DNA of 64,000 bases from Agromyces sp. 3263 (GCF_031456545.1 NZ_JAVDUV010000002.1:62001-126000), one strand, 5' to 3'; positions 52,147 to 62,242 are shown, counted from the first letter of the stretch. Notes: generated from the sequence alone by a model not told the origin. Program-made: numbers and translations.

Positions 52147-52830
52147 ATGGCGCTAACTCCGGAAGATGTGGTCAACAAGCGCTTCCAGGCGACGAAGTTC
52201 CGGGAGGGCTACGACCAGGACGAGGTCGACGACTTCCTCGACGAGGTGGTCGTCGAACTGCGCCGACTGAACCAGGAGAACGAGGAGCTGCGCCAGCGTC
52301 TGTCCGCGGCCGAGTCCCGTGCTGCGGAGGCCGGCAAGGCCGCCCCCGCCGCGCCGGCCCCCGCCGCGGTCTACACGGAGCCGGCCGCGCCGCCTCCCAC
52401 GGTCGCCGTGCCGACGCAGGCACCCGTGCAGACGCAGTCCGAGCTCGACGAGCAGACGTCCACGACGAACCTGCTCCAGCTCGCGCGCCGCCTCCACGAG
52501 GAGCATGTCCGCGAGGGCATCGAGAAGCGCGACGCGCTGATCGCCGAGGGTCACGCCACCGCCGCGCGCGTCGTGGCCGAGGCCGAGGCGAAGCAGCGCC
52601 AGCAGATGGGCATCCTCGACCAGGAGCGCATCGCGCTCGAGAAGCGCGTCGACGAGCTCCGCATCTTCGAGCGCGACTACCGTCTCAAGCTGAAGAGCTA
52701 CATCGAGGGCCAGCTGCGCGAGCTCGACACCGCAGCGCCGGTGCAGGTCTCGGGCAACCAGGGCTTCTCCGCCCCGGTGAGCGCGGGCGACCAGACGCCG
52801 GCACCGACCTTCCAGGGCTTTGGCGGCTGA
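52147..52830 (+). CDS. divIVA: Polar growth scaffold DivIVA/Wag31
   Basis: This 227-residue coiled-coil protein has the DivIVA N-terminal domain ALTPEDVVNKRFQATKFREGYDQDEVDDFLDEVVVELRRLNQENEELRQRL. An Ala/Pro/Gln-rich linker follows (about 60-105), then a second coiled coil through residue 200. It senses curved membranes and directs tip growth in actinobacteria, and is essential there. GAGGGTGGGAAGCC precedes the ATG. It is the last strictly division gene of the cluster and overlaps lspA. Confidence 0.95.
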   Translation: MALTPEDVVNKRFQATKFREGYDQDEVDDFLDEVVVELRRLNQENEELRQRLSAAESRAAEAGKAAPAAPAPAAVYTEPAAPPPTVAVPTQAPVQTQSELDEQTSTTNLLQLARRLHEEHVREGIEKRDALIAEGHATAARVVAEAEAKQRQQMGILDQERIALEKRVDELRIFERDYRLKLKSYIEGQLRELDTAAPVQVSGNQGFSAPVSAGDQTPAPTFQGFGG

Positions 52831-53506
52831 GCGGGCCGCGAAGGTCGGCACCACCACTGCACTCCTCATCCTGGTCGGCGGCGCCCTCGCGGTGTACGGC
52901 CTCGACCAGCTGAGCAAGTACCTCGTCGTCACGAACCTCACCGAGGGTGAGGTCGTGCCGGTGCTCGGCACCGTGCTGCAGTGGCAGTTCGTGCGGAACC
53001 CCGGTGCGGCCTTCTCGCTCGCCAGCGGCATGACCTGGATCTTCACGATCCTCGCCGCGGGCGTGATCACGTTCATCATCTGGTTCGCGCGGCGCATCCG
53101 CTCGGTCGCATGGGCGCTCGTGTTCGCGCTGCTGCTCGGCGGGGTGCTCGGCAACCTCACGGACCGGCTCCTCCGCGAGCCGAGCTTCGGCCTCGGACAT
53201 GTCGTCGACTTCATCTCGACGCCGTGGCTGATCCCCGCGATCTACAACGTCGCCGACATGGCGATCGTCTCGAGCATGGTGCTGTTCATGATCCTGACGA
53301 TCCGCGGCGTCGGCCTCGACGGCTCTCGCGAGTCGAGGCGAGCGGATGCCACGGCCGAGGCCGGCGGCGATCCCGTTGCGGACGCGGAACCCGCCGCGCC
53401 CGCCGCTCCAGGCGCCGCCACGGCCGATGGGGCGAACGGCGCCCCGGCGACCGGCGAGGGCACCACGACGCCTCGCGTGGGTGCGCCGCTCGCGGCCGAG
53501 TCCTGA
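52820..53506 (+). CDS. lspA: Lipoprotein signal peptidase
   Basis: This 228-residue membrane aspartyl protease cleaves prolipoproteins. It has four helices. The two catalytic Asp residues lie in [25 protein letters not shown] and in [13 protein letters not shown] disordered Ala/Pro/Glu-rich C-terminal tail of about 70 residues is added, more than the family core. TTG 52820 is the only reasonable start, 11 bases inside divIVA, so translation is coupled. Confidence 0.9.
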   Translation: MAAERAAKVGTTTALLILVGGALAVYGLDQLSKYLVVTNLTEGEVVPVLGTVLQWQFVRNPGAAFSLASGMTWIFTILAAGVITFIIWFARRIRSVAWALVFALLLGGVLGNLTDRLLREPSFGLGHVVDFISTPWLIPAIYNVADMAIVSSMVLFMILTIRGVGLDGSRESRRADATAEAGGDPVADAEPAAPAAPGAATADGANGAPATGEGTTTPRVGAPLAAES

Positions 53507-53508
53507 GC

Positions 53509-54429
53509 ATGGAGCACCGCTCGTTCCCCGTGCCCGACGGGCTCGACGGCGTGCGCGTCGACCAGGGCCTCGCGAAGCTCCTCGGCTTCTCCCGTACGCA
53601 GGCGGCGGAGATCGCCGGGTCGGGCGGGGCGGTGCTCGACGGGGCATCCGTCGACAAGTCCGACCGGCTGCGCGCGGGGGGCTGGCTCGAGGTGAGCTGG
53701 GAGCCGCCGCGCACGGTGCAGGTCGAGGCGATCCCCGTGCCCGACCTCGGCATCGTGCACGACGACGACGACCTCGTGGTGGTCGACAAGCCCGCGGGGG
53801 TCGCCGCGCATCCGTCGCTCGGCTGGAACGGTCCCACGGTCGTGGGCGCCCTCGCCGCCGCGGGGTTCCGCATCTCCACCTCGGGCGCGCCCGAGCGCCA
53901 GGGTGTCGTGCACCGGCTCGACGCGGGCACGAGCGGCCTCATGGTCGTCGCGAAGTCCGAGCGGGCGTACACCGAGCTGAAGCGCCAGTTCCACGACCGG
54001 GAGGTCGAGAAGATCTACCACACCGTGGTGCAGGGTCATCCCGACCCGCTCGCGGGCACGATCGACGCACCAGTCGGGCGGCATCCGCGGTCGGAGTGGA
54101 AGTTCGCCGTGACCGCCGACGGCAAGCACGCGGTGACCCACTACGAGACGATCGAGGCCTTCCCGTACGCGTCGCTGCTCGAGGTGCACCTCGAGACGGG
54201 GCGCACGCACCAGATCCGCGTGCACATGGCGGCGCAGCGGCATCCGTGCGCCGGAGATGCGATGTACGGAGCCGATCCGACGCTGTCGGCGCGACTCGGC
54301 CTCACCCGCCAGTGGCTCCATGCCAGGCAGCTGTCGCTGACGCATCCCGGCACGGGCTCCTGGACGACGTTCGAGTCGGAGTACCCCGCCGATCTCTCCC
54401 ACGCGCTCGAACTGCTCCGCGGGGACTGA
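53509..54429 (+). CDS. RluA-family pseudouridine synthase (RluD-like)
   Basis: This 306-residue rRNA or tRNA modifying enzyme has an N-terminal S4 domain ([49 protein letters not shown]). The catalytic RluA domain holds [22 protein letters not shown] with the catalytic Asp, and [28 protein letters not shown]. The site modified is unassigned. ATG 53509 lies 2 bases after lspA. Confidence 0.9.
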   Translation: MEHRSFPVPDGLDGVRVDQGLAKLLGFSRTQAAEIAGSGGAVLDGASVDKSDRLRAGGWLEVSWEPPRTVQVEAIPVPDLGIVHDDDDLVVVDKPAGVAAHPSLGWNGPTVVGALAAAGFRISTSGAPERQGVVHRLDAGTSGLMVVAKSERAYTELKRQFHDREVEKIYHTVVQGHPDPLAGTIDAPVGRHPRSEWKFAVTADGKHAVTHYETIEAFPYASLLEVHLETGRTHQIRVHMAAQRHPCAGDAMYGADPTLSARLGLTRQWLHARQLSLTHPGTGSWTTFESEYPADLSHALELLRGD

Positions 54430-54518
54430 GCGGGCGCGTCCGGTCCCCGGCGTGGGTGGCCGGCCGTAGAATTCGAACACCCCCAGAACCGACTCGCAGC
54501 ACCCCGAAGAGGAGCCCA

Positions 54519-57500
54519 GTGGCCGCCGATTCCTTCGTCCACCTCCACGTGCACAGCGAGTACTCGATGCTCGACGGCGCCGCCCGGGTGGGGGAGCTCA
54601 TCAAGGCGGCGCAGGGCGAGGGCATGCCCGCCGTGGCGGTCACCGACCACGGCAACGTGTTCGGCGCCTACGACTTCTGGAAGCAGGCCACCGACGCCGG
54701 CATCAAGCCGATCATCGGCACCGAGGCCTACATCACGCCGGGCACGCACCGCGGCGACAAGACCCGGGTGCGATGGGGGAACGGCGGCGGCGACGACGTC
54801 TCGGGCTCGGGCGCCTACACGCACATGACCCTGCTGTCCGAGACGACCGAGGGCATGCACAACCTCTTCCGGCTCTCGAGCCGCGCCTCGATCGAGGGCT
54901 ACTACTTCAAGCCGCGCATGGACCGCGAGCTGCTCGAGACGTACTCGACGGGCCTCATCGCCACGACCGGATGCCCCTCCGGGGAGGTGCAGACCCGCCT
55001 GCGGCTCGGGCAGTACGACGAGGCCGTGCGCGCGGCATCCGAGTACCGCGACATCTTCGGGAAGGAGAACTACTTCGCCGAGATCATGGACCACGGGCTC
55101 GGCATCGAGACCCGCATCATGGAGGACCTGCTGCGGCTCGCGAAGCAGCTCGACCTGCCGCTGGTCGCGACGAACGACCTGCACTACACGCACGCGCATG
55201 ACGCGAAGAGCCACGCGGCACTGCTCTGCGTGCAGTCGGGTTCGACGCTCGACGACCCGAACCGGTTCAAGTTCGACGCCGACGAGTTCTACCTGAAGAC
55301 GGCCGCCGAGATGCGGCACCTCTTCCGCGACCACCCCGAGGCGTGCGACAACACCCTGCTCATCGCCGAGCGCGCAGACGTGCAGTTCAACACCAACGCG
55401 AACTACATGCCCCGCTTCCCCGTGCCCGAGGGCGAGAGCGAGGAGAGCTGGTTCGTGAAGGAGGTGGACCGCGGGCTCGCCGTGCGCTACCCCGACGGCA
55501 TCCCCAGCGAGGTGCGCAAGCAGGCCGACTACGAGGTCGGCGTCATCCTGCAGATGGGCTTCCCCGGGTACTTCCTCGTCGTCGCCGACTTCATCAACTG
55601 GTCGAAGAACAACGGCATCCGCGTCGGACCGGGTCGTGGCTCCGGCGCGGGGTCGATGGCCGCCTACGCGATGCGCATCACCGACCTCGACCCGCTGCAG
55701 CACGGGCTCATCTTCGAGCGGTTCCTGAACCCCGACCGCGTCTCGATGCCCGACTTCGACGTGGACTTCGACGAGCGTCGTCGCGGCGAGGTCATCAAGT
55801 ACGTCACCGAGAAGTACGGCGACGAGCGCGTCGCGCAGATCGTCACCTACGGCACCATCAAGGCCAAGCAGGCGCTGAAGGACTCGAGCCGCGTGCTCGG
55901 GTTCCCGTTCGGCATGGGCGAGAAGCTCACCAAGGCCATGCCGCCGGCGATCATGGGCAAGGACATCCCGCTGTCGGGCATCCTCGACTCGGCTCATCCG
56001 CGCTACAAGGAGGCCGGTGACATCCGGGCCATCATCGAGACCGACGCCGAGGCGAAGACGGTCTTCGAGACGGCCCTCGGCCTCGAGAACCTGAAGCGCC
56101 AGTGGGGCGTGCACGCGGCCGGCGTGATCATGTCGAGCGACCCGCTCATCGACATCATCCCGATCATGAAGCGGGAGCAGGACGGCCAGATCGTCACGCA
56201 GTTCGACTACCCCGCATGCGAGTCGCTCGGCCTCATCAAGATGGACTTCCTGGGGCTGCGCAACCTCACCATCATCGACGACGCGCTCGACAACATCGAG
56301 GCCAACCGCGGCTTCCGTCCCGTGCTCGAAGACCTCGCGCTCGACGACCCCGAGGCCTATGCGCTCCTCTCCCGCGGTGACACGCTCGGCGTCTTCCAGC
56401 TCGACGGCGGACCGATGCGCTCGCTGCTCCGGCAGATGAAGCCCGACAACTTCGAGGACATCTCGGCCGTCATCGCCCTCTACCGGCCGGGCCCGATGGG
56501 CGCGAACTCGCACATCAACTACGCGCTCCGCAAGAACGGCCTGCAGCCGATCACGCCGATCCATCCCGAGCTCGAGGAGCCGCTGAAGGACATCCTCGAC
56601 ACCAGCTACGGCCTGATCATCTACCAGGAGCAGGTCATGGCGATCGCCCAGCGCGTCGCGGGCTTCTCGCTCGGGCAGGCCGACATCCTCCGGCGCGCGA
56701 TGGGCAAGAAGAAGAAGTCCGAGCTCGACAAGCAGTACGAGGGCTTCTCGGGGGGCATGAAGGCCAACGGGTTCTCGGATGCCGCGGTCAAGACGCTGTG
56801 GGACATCCTCCTGCCCTTCTCCGACTACGCCTTCAACAAGGCGCACTCCGCCGCCTACGGCGTGCTCAGCTATTGGACGGCCTACCTCAAGGCCCACTAC
56901 CCGGCCGAGTACATGGCCGCACTGCTCACGAGCGTCGGCGACGCCCGCGACAAGCTCGCGCTCTACCTCAACGAGTGCCGCCGCATGGGCATCAAGGTGC
57001 TGCCGCCCGACGTGAACGAGTCGATCGGCTACTTCGCGGCGGTCGGCGAGGACATCCGGTTCGGGCTCGGCGCCGTGCGCAACGTCGGGTTCAACGTGGT
57101 CGACGCGATCCGCGCCGCTCGCGAGCAGAAGGGCCGGTTCGAGTCGTTCCACGACTTCCTGAAGAAGTCGCCGATCCAGGTCGCGAACAAGCGCACCGTC
57201 GAGTCGCTGGTGAAGGCGGGCGCCTTCGACTCGCTCGGCCACACGCGGCGGGCGCTCGTCGAGATCCACGAGGGCGCCGTCGAGTCGGCCGTCAAGGAGA
57301 AGCGGGCCGAGGAGGTCGGCGACGTCGGCTTCGATTTCGACAGCCTCTTCGAGGACCACGAGCGCGAGTCGGTCCCGTCGCTCGTACCCGACCGGCCCGA
57401 GTGGGCCAAGCGCGACAAGCTGGCGTTCGAGCGCGAGATGCTCGGGCTCTACGTCTCCGACCACCCCCTCGCCGGGCTCGAGGTGCCGCTCGCGAAGCAC

Positions 57501-58037
57501 GCCTCGACGACGATCACCGAGCTCCTGTCGTCGGATGCCACGCAGGACGGCGACACCGTGACCATCGCGGGTCTCGTCACGAGCGTGCAGCACCGCGTCG
57601 CACGCCAGAGCGGCAACCAGTACGGCATGATCCAGGTCGAGGACTTCTCGGGCGAGATCACCGTCATGTTCATGGGCAAGGCGTACCAGGAGTTCGCGCC
57701 GGGACTGAAGGCCGACTCGATCGCGGTCGTGCGCGGCCGGGTGAGCCTTCGCGACGACGGCATGAACCTGCACGCCTACAGCGTCTTCTCGCCCGAGCTC
57801 GGGCAGGGCGACGAGTCGGGTCCGGTCGTCATCTCGCTGCCCGACATCCGCGCGACCACCGACACGATCTCGGCCCTCGGCGACGTGCTGATCCGGCATG
57901 CCGGTGACACCGAGGTGCGGCTGAAGCTCGTGAAGGGCCGCACCGCGCGGGTGTTCGAGCTCCCGTACCCCGTCAAGGTGACGGCGGACTTCTACGGCGA
58001 GATCAAGAGCCTCCTCGGTCCGAACTGCCTCGTGTGA
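54519..58037 (+). CDS. dnaE: DNA polymerase III alpha subunit
   Basis: This 1172-residue replicative polymerase of the DnaE1 type has an N-terminal PHP domain (FVHLHVHSEYSMLDGAARVGELI, AVTDHGNVFGAYDF) with its metal-binding His and Asp residues intact, suggesting proofreading ability as in mycobacterial DnaE1. Palm catalytic residues are in MPDFDVDFDERRRGEVI. The fingers, tandem HhH and OB domains follow. GTG 54519 follows GAAGAGGAGCCC. A TAGAAT lies at 54467-54472. Confidence 0.96.
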   Translation: MAADSFVHLHVHSEYSMLDGAARVGELIKAAQGEGMPAVAVTDHGNVFGAYDFWKQATDAGIKPIIGTEAYITPGTHRGDKTRVRWGNGGGDDVSGSGAYTHMTLLSETTEGMHNLFRLSSRASIEGYYFKPRMDRELLETYSTGLIATTGCPSGEVQTRLRLGQYDEAVRAASEYRDIFGKENYFAEIMDHGLGIETRIMEDLLRLAKQLDLPLVATNDLHYTHAHDAKSHAALLCVQSGSTLDDPNRFKFDADEFYLKTAAEMRHLFRDHPEACDNTLLIAERADVQFNTNANYMPRFPVPEGESEESWFVKEVDRGLAVRYPDGIPSEVRKQADYEVGVILQMGFPGYFLVVADFINWSKNNGIRVGPGRGSGAGSMAAYAMRITDLDPLQHGLIFERFLNPDRVSMPDFDVDFDERRRGEVIKYVTEKYGDERVAQIVTYGTIKAKQALKDSSRVLGFPFGMGEKLTKAMPPAIMGKDIPLSGILDSAHPRYKEAGDIRAIIETDAEAKTVFETALGLENLKRQWGVHAAGVIMSSDPLIDIIPIMKREQDGQIVTQFDYPACESLGLIKMDFLGLRNLTIIDDALDNIEANRGFRPVLEDLALDDPEAYALLSRGDTLGVFQLDGGPMRSLLRQMKPDNFEDISAVIALYRPGPMGANSHINYALRKNGLQPITPIHPELEEPLKDILDTSYGLIIYQEQVMAIAQRVAGFSLGQADILRRAMGKKKKSELDKQYEGFSGGMKANGFSDAAVKTLWDILLPFSDYAFNKAHSAAYGVLSYWTAYLKAHYPAEYMAALLTSVGDARDKLALYLNECRRMGIKVLPPDVNESIGYFAAVGEDIRFGLGAVRNVGFNVVDAIRAAREQKGRFESFHDFLKKSPIQVANKRTVESLVKAGAFDSLGHTRRALVEIHEGAVESAVKEKRAEEVGDVGFDFDSLFEDHERESVPSLVPDRPEWAKRDKLAFEREMLGLYVSDHPLAGLEVPLAKHASTTITELLSSDATQDGDTVTIAGLVTSVQHRVARQSGNQYGMIQVEDFSGEITVMFMGKAYQEFAPGLKADSIAVVRGRVSLRDDGMNLHAYSVFSPELGQGDESGPVVISLPDIRATTDTISALGDVLIRHAGDTEVRLKLVKGRTARVFELPYPVKVTADFYGEIKSLLGPNCLV

Positions 58038-58069
58038 CCGTGGCCGACGTCGCCCCTCGCCACGCTCGG

Positions 58070-58075
58070 TAGGCT
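58070..58075 (+). promoter_or_regulatory. -10 box (TAGGCT) of hisD
   Basis: TAGGCT is 9 bases before the hisD ATG with no ribosome binding site between, predicting a leader of only a few bases. Confidence 0.5.
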
Positions 58076-58084
58076 GGTCGCCTC

Positions 58085-59392
58085 ATGCTGCGAACCATCG
58101 ACTTGCGCGGAACCCGTCCATCGGCGAGCGAACTGCTCGCCCTCGTGCCACGCGCCGCGACCGACGTCACGGCGGCGCTCGACCCGGCGCGCGCCCTCAT
58201 CGACGCCGTGCGCGAGCGCGGCGAGTCGGCGCTCCTCGACCAGGCCGAGCGGTTCGACCGAGTCCGCCCGGCGGCGGTGCGGGTGCCGGCGGCAGAGCTC
58301 GGGGCCGCCCTCGACGCGCTCGCGGGCGACGTGCGCTCGGCCCTCGAGTCGACGATCGCCCGCGTCCGGGCTGCGAGCGCCGCACAGGTGCCGGCGCCCG
58401 AGCGCACGCAACTGGCCGACGGCGCGATCGTCGAGCAGCGGTGGCAGCCGGTGGCCCGCGTCGGCCTGTACGTGCCGGGCGGCAAGGCGGTCTACCCGTC
58501 GAGCGTCGTGATGAACGTCGTCCCCGCGCAGGTCGCCGGAGTGCGGTCGATCGCGCTCGCCTCACCCCCGCAGGCCGAGTTCGGCGGCCGCATCCACCCG
58601 ACGATCGCGGCGGCGGCGGCGCTCCTCGGCGTCACCGAGGTGTACGCGATGGGCGGCGCGGGCGCCATCGGTGCCTTCGCGTACGGCGTCCCCGAGATCG
58701 GGCTCGATCCCGTGCAGCGCGTCACCGGCCCGGGCAACGTGTACGTCGCCGCGGCGAAGCGACTCGTGCAGGGCGTCACCGGCATCGACGCGGAGGCCGG
58801 CCCGACCGACATCCTCGTCATCGCCGACGACGCGGCCGATCCCGACCTCGTCGCCGCCGACCTCGTGAGCCAAGCCGAGCACGACGAGCTCGCGGCATCC
58901 GTGCTCGTCACCGACTCGGCCGAGTTCGCCGACCTCGTTCGCGACCGACTCGAGGCGCGCGTGGCCGCCACGAAGCACGCGGCGCGCGTGCGCACGGCCG
59001 TCGAGGGCGTGCAGTCGGCCGTGGTGCTCGTCGACGACCTCGAGCGCGCAGCCGACTTCTCGAACGCGTTCGGACCCGAGCACCTCGAGATCCAGGTGCG
59101 CGACACCGACGCCGTGCTCGCCCGCATCGAGAACGCCGGCGCGATCTTCGTCGGCCCGTACTCGCCGGTGAGCCTCGGCGACTACGCCGCGGGCTCCAAC
59201 CACGTGCTGCCCACGGGCGGGCAGGCCAGGTCGACCGCCGGCCTCTCGGCCGCGACGTTCCTGCGCCCGCAGCAGGTCGTCCGCTACGACGAGCGTGCGT
59301 TGCGCGAGGTCGCCCCGGTCATCGCCGCGCTGTCGGCCGAGGAGGACCTGCCCGCGCACGGCGAGGCGGTCACGGCGCGCTTCGAGCGCTGA
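58085..59392 (+). CDS. hisD: Histidinol dehydrogenase
   Basis: This 435-residue enzyme carries out the last two steps of histidine synthesis with NAD. It contains VGLYVPGGKAVYPSSVVMNVVPAQVAGV, GGAGAIGAFAYG, VTGPGNVYVAAAKRLVQG, and ALSAEEDLPAHGEAVTAR at the end. Zinc-binding residues lie in SQAEHDELA and FGPEHLEIQ. ATG 58085 is 9 bases after TAGGCT, near-leaderless. No other his gene is adjacent in the window. Confidence 0.96.
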   Translation: MLRTIDLRGTRPSASELLALVPRAATDVTAALDPARALIDAVRERGESALLDQAERFDRVRPAAVRVPAAELGAALDALAGDVRSALESTIARVRAASAAQVPAPERTQLADGAIVEQRWQPVARVGLYVPGGKAVYPSSVVMNVVPAQVAGVRSIALASPPQAEFGGRIHPTIAAAAALLGVTEVYAMGGAGAIGAFAYGVPEIGLDPVQRVTGPGNVYVAAAKRLVQGVTGIDAEAGPTDILVIADDAADPDLVAADLVSQAEHDELAASVLVTDSAEFADLVRDRLEARVAATKHAARVRTAVEGVQSAVVLVDDLERAADFSNAFGPEHLEIQVRDTDAVLARIENAGAIFVGPYSPVSLGDYAAGSNHVLPTGGQARSTAGLSAATFLRPQQVVRYDERALREVAPVIAALSAEEDLPAHGEAVTARFER

Positions 59393-59420
59393 GCGCGGGG
59401 GATGGGCGCCGCTCCGCCGC

Positions 59421-59426
59421 TAGGCT
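59421..59426 (+). promoter_or_regulatory. -10 box (TAGGCT) of nrdR
   Basis: TAGGCT is 9 bases before the nrdR ATG, the same spacing as at hisD, again predicting a transcript that starts almost on the start codon. Confidence 0.5.
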
Positions 59427-59435
59427 GGGAGCACC

Positions 59436-59909
59436 ATGTACTGTCCGTTCTGCCGTCACCCCGATTCCCGCGTCATCGACTCGCGCACGAGTGATGACGG
59501 ACTCTCGATCAGGCGGCGCAGGCAGTGCCCCGAGTGCGGACGCCGGTTCTCCACGACCGAGACCGCGAGCCTCGCGGTGATCAAGCGCAGCGGCGTCATC
59601 GAGCCGTTCAGCCGCGAGAAGGTCGTGCTGGGCGTGAAGAAGGCCTGCCAGGGCAGGCCGGTCACCGACTCCGACCTCGCCGTGCTCGCGCAGAAGGTCG
59701 AGGAGACCATCCGCTCGACGGGCGCATCGCAGATCGAGGCGAACGACATCGGGCTCGCCATCCTGCCGCCGCTGCGCGAGCTCGACGAGGTGGCCTACCT
59801 CCGCTTCGCCAGCGTGTACCAGGCGTTCGAGTCGCTCGACGACTTCGAGTCGGCGATCGGCCAGCTCCGCGCCGAGCACGGCCGGTTGCCGGCGCGACCC
59901 GTCGAGTGA
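59436..59909 (+). CDS. nrdR: Ribonucleotide reductase regulator NrdR
   Basis: This 157-residue repressor has a zinc ribbon ([43 protein letters not shown]) followed by an ATP-cone ([29 protein letters not shown]). It senses ATP/dATP and binds NrdR boxes before ribonucleotide reductase genes. None of those genes lies in the window. Length is typical (about 150-160). Confidence 0.97.
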   Translation: MYCPFCRHPDSRVIDSRTSDDGLSIRRRRQCPECGRRFSTTETASLAVIKRSGVIEPFSREKVVLGVKKACQGRPVTDSDLAVLAQKVEETIRSTGASQIEANDIGLAILPPLRELDEVAYLRFASVYQAFESLDDFESAIGQLRAEHGRLPARPVE

Positions 59910-60002
59910 GGATGCCGCCCCGCGACGTCGACGCGTGACAGCGAGGGAGTCGTGTCGCCCCGTCGGACTCATGCGCGCACCTCCGATAGCCTGAGTCCCG
60001 GC

Positions 60003-61070
60003 ATGTATCGACTCCTCTTCTCCCTCGTCCTCTCCCGCATGGATCCCGAAGACGCGCACCACCTCGCGTTCCGGGTCATCCGGATGCTGCCGGCGCTCGG
60101 GTTTGGACGGCTCGTCGAGCTCGCCACGCGGCCCGATCCGTCGCTCGCGGTGCGCGCGCTCGGCCGCACGTTCGCGTCGCCGTTCGGCGTCGCCGCCGGC
60201 TTCGACAAGGACGGGTTCGCCGTGCGCGGCCTCGGCAACCTCGGCTTCGGGCACGTCGAGGTCGGCACGATCACGGCCGTCGCCCAGCCCGGCAACGAGC
60301 GGCCCCGGCTGTTCCGCCTGGTGCGCGACCGCGCCCTCGTGAACCGCATGGGCTTCAACAACGGCGGGGCGGATGCCGCGGTCGGCCGCCTGTCGCGGCT
60401 CTCTCGCCGATCGCACCGTCCCGTGCTCGGGGTGAACATCGGCAAGAGCCGGGTCACCGCCGTCGAGGACGCGGTGGGCGACTACGAACGGAGCGCCCGC
60501 GTGCTGGCGCCGTTCGCCGACTACCTCGTCGTCAACGTCAGCTCGCCGAACACGCCGGGCCTGCGGGGCCTGCAGGAGCTCGACGCGCTCGCGCCGCTGC
60601 TCGAGGCCGTACGGGCGATCGCGGGCACCACCCCGCTCCTCGTCAAGATCGCCCCCGACCTTGCCGACGACGAGGTGGTGCGCATCTGCGAGCTGGCGAC
60701 GCGCCTGGGCCTCGACGGGATCATCGCCACGAACACGACGATCTCCCGCGACGGGCTCACTGCCTCCGCGGCCGAGCTCGAGCGGATCGGCGCCGGGGGG
60801 CTTTCGGGTGCGCCGCTCGCCGCGCGCTCCATGGAGGTGCTGCGCCTCGTTCGCGCGAACGTGCCCGCGGACCTCTGCGTGATCTCGGTGGGCGGGGTGG
60901 AGACCGCCGAGGACGTGCAGTCCCGTATCGACGCGGGCGCCACGCTCGTGCAGGGCTACTCGGCCTTCATCTACCGCGGGCCGCTCTGGGCACGCCAGGT
61001 CAACCGCGGGCTCGCGCGCATCCGCCGGTCTTCCGGTCGAGCGGATGCCGCGGCGCCCGGCGGCGACTGA
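60003..61070 (+). CDS. pyrD: Dihydroorotate dehydrogenase (quinone), class 2
   Basis: This 355-residue flavoenzyme of pyrimidine synthesis is membrane-linked through an N-terminal extension (MYRLLFSLVLSRMDPEDAHHLAFRVIRML), marking class 2. Core motifs are FGVAAGFDKDGFAVRGLGNLGFGHVEVGTIT, RMGFNNGGADA, VVNVSSPNTPGLRGLQ with the catalytic Ser, and the FMN-binding SVGGVETAEDVQSRIDAGATLVQGYSAFIYRGP. ATG 60003 is 10 bases after TAGCCT (59987-59992). GTG 59952 would add an N-terminus unlike the family. Confidence 0.95.
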   Translation: MYRLLFSLVLSRMDPEDAHHLAFRVIRMLPALGFGRLVELATRPDPSLAVRALGRTFASPFGVAAGFDKDGFAVRGLGNLGFGHVEVGTITAVAQPGNERPRLFRLVRDRALVNRMGFNNGGADAAVGRLSRLSRRSHRPVLGVNIGKSRVTAVEDAVGDYERSARVLAPFADYLVVNVSSPNTPGLRGLQELDALAPLLEAVRAIAGTTPLLVKIAPDLADDEVVRICELATRLGLDGIIATNTTISRDGLTASAAELERIGAGGLSGAPLAARSMEVLRLVRANVPADLCVISVGGVETAEDVQSRIDAGATLVQGYSAFIYRGPLWARQVNRGLARIRRSSGRADAAAPGGD

Positions 61071-61074
61071 TCGC

Positions 61075-62133
61075 TCAGAGCAGTCCGTGCTCGCCGAGGC
61101 GGTCGGCCAGTGTCGAGCCGTCGCTCGCGGACACCCAGGGCACGTCGGCCCCGTGCTGCTCCGCCTTCGAGCGACCACCCGCGAGCACGGCCTCGCCGGT
61201 GGAGAGTTCGCGGATGGCCACCGCGGCGACGCGACCGGGATGCTCGGCGGCGAAGTTCGCGTAGTGCTCCTCGTCGTGCTGGCCGTCGTCGCCGATGAGG
61301 AGCCAGCGAACGTCGGGGAACTCCTCGGCCAGGCGGCGGAGGTTCTCCTCCTTGTGCGCCCTGCCGCTGCGGAACAGCCGGTCGTGCGTCGGACCCCAGT
61401 CGGTGAGCAGGAGCGGCCCGGCGGGGTAGAGGTTGCGCGAGAGGAAGCGCGTCAGGGTCGGTGCCACGTTCCATGCGCCAGTCGAGAGGTAGATCACCGG
61501 CGCGCCGGGGTGGGCCCGCACCAGCCGCTCGTACAGCACCGCCATCCCGGGGGTGGGGATGCGCGCGTGCTCGTCGAGCACGAACGTGTTCCAGAAGGCG
61601 ACGAAGGGGCGCGGGAGCGCGGTCACCATCACGGTGTCGTCGACGTCGGAGATGATGCCGAAGTGCACGTCGGGGCCGACGATCCAGATCGGCGCCTCCA
61701 CCGGCTCGGACCCCTCGGTCCGCAGGGTCGCCTGGTGCCATCCGGGGGCCAGCGACACCGGGACGCGCGTGTCGACCACGCCGCCTCGGTCGGCGAGCAC
61801 CTCGATGCGCTCACCGCCGACCTCGATGACGACCGGCACGTCGCCGACGGGCACGCTCGTGAAGCTCCGCCAACCCCGGATGCCCTGCTCCCGGCGCTTG
61901 CGCCGTCGCTTCGACGGCTCGTCGGCCGCGATCGGCCGGCTGAGCAGCACGCGGCAGAGGACGCGCACCCATTCGGTGGACCCGTAGCCCGTGTAGGGCA
62001 CCACGGTCGGCACGTGCCCGCGTCGGCGCGCCCATCGCTCCCGGATGTCGTGCAACCAGTCTTCGAGGCGCGCGGCACGGTGCCGGACCTGGTGCTCTCG
62101 AGATCCGGCCGGGGTTGGGGGACTCGCCGGCAT
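61075..62133 (-). CDS. App1-family phosphatase (DUF2183)
   Basis: This 352-residue protein has a HAD-like phosphatase core with catalytic Asp motif IISDVDDTVMVTALP (about residue 165). WNVAPTLTRFLSRNLYPAGPLLLTDWGPT and KEENLRRLAEEFPDVRWLLIGDDGQHDEEHY follow, a combination diagnostic of App1/DUF2183. Yeast App1 is a phosphatidate phosphatase. The bacterial substrate is unproven. It converges with pyrD across 4 bases. Confidence 0.86.
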   Translation of the reverse strand: MPASPPTPAGSREHQVRHRAARLEDWLHDIRERWARRRGHVPTVVPYTGYGSTEWVRVLCRVLLSRPIAADEPSKRRRKRREQGIRGWRSFTSVPVGDVPVVIEVGGERIEVLADRGGVVDTRVPVSLAPGWHQATLRTEGSEPVEAPIWIVGPDVHFGIISDVDDTVMVTALPRPFVAFWNTFVLDEHARIPTPGMAVLYERLVRAHPGAPVIYLSTGAWNVAPTLTRFLSRNLYPAGPLLLTDWGPTHDRLFRSGRAHKEENLRRLAEEFPDVRWLLIGDDGQHDEEHYANFAAEHPGRVAAVAIRELSTGEAVLAGGRSKAEQHGADVPWVSASDGSTLADRLGEHGLL

Positions 62134-62242
62134 CCACTCAGTCTGTCACGCGGGCGCGACCGGCCGGAAACACGGGCCTTGCGGTGGTCGGATGGATGCC
62201 GGCCCGGCCGGTAGAGTGGACCCCGCAAATGAGGGAGGTTCC

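Noticed and set aside
54141..57899. 1252-codon open frame antisense to dnaE
   Set aside because: It is the mirror of a GC-rich coding frame, with no domain, no start signal and full overlap with an unmistakable DnaE.
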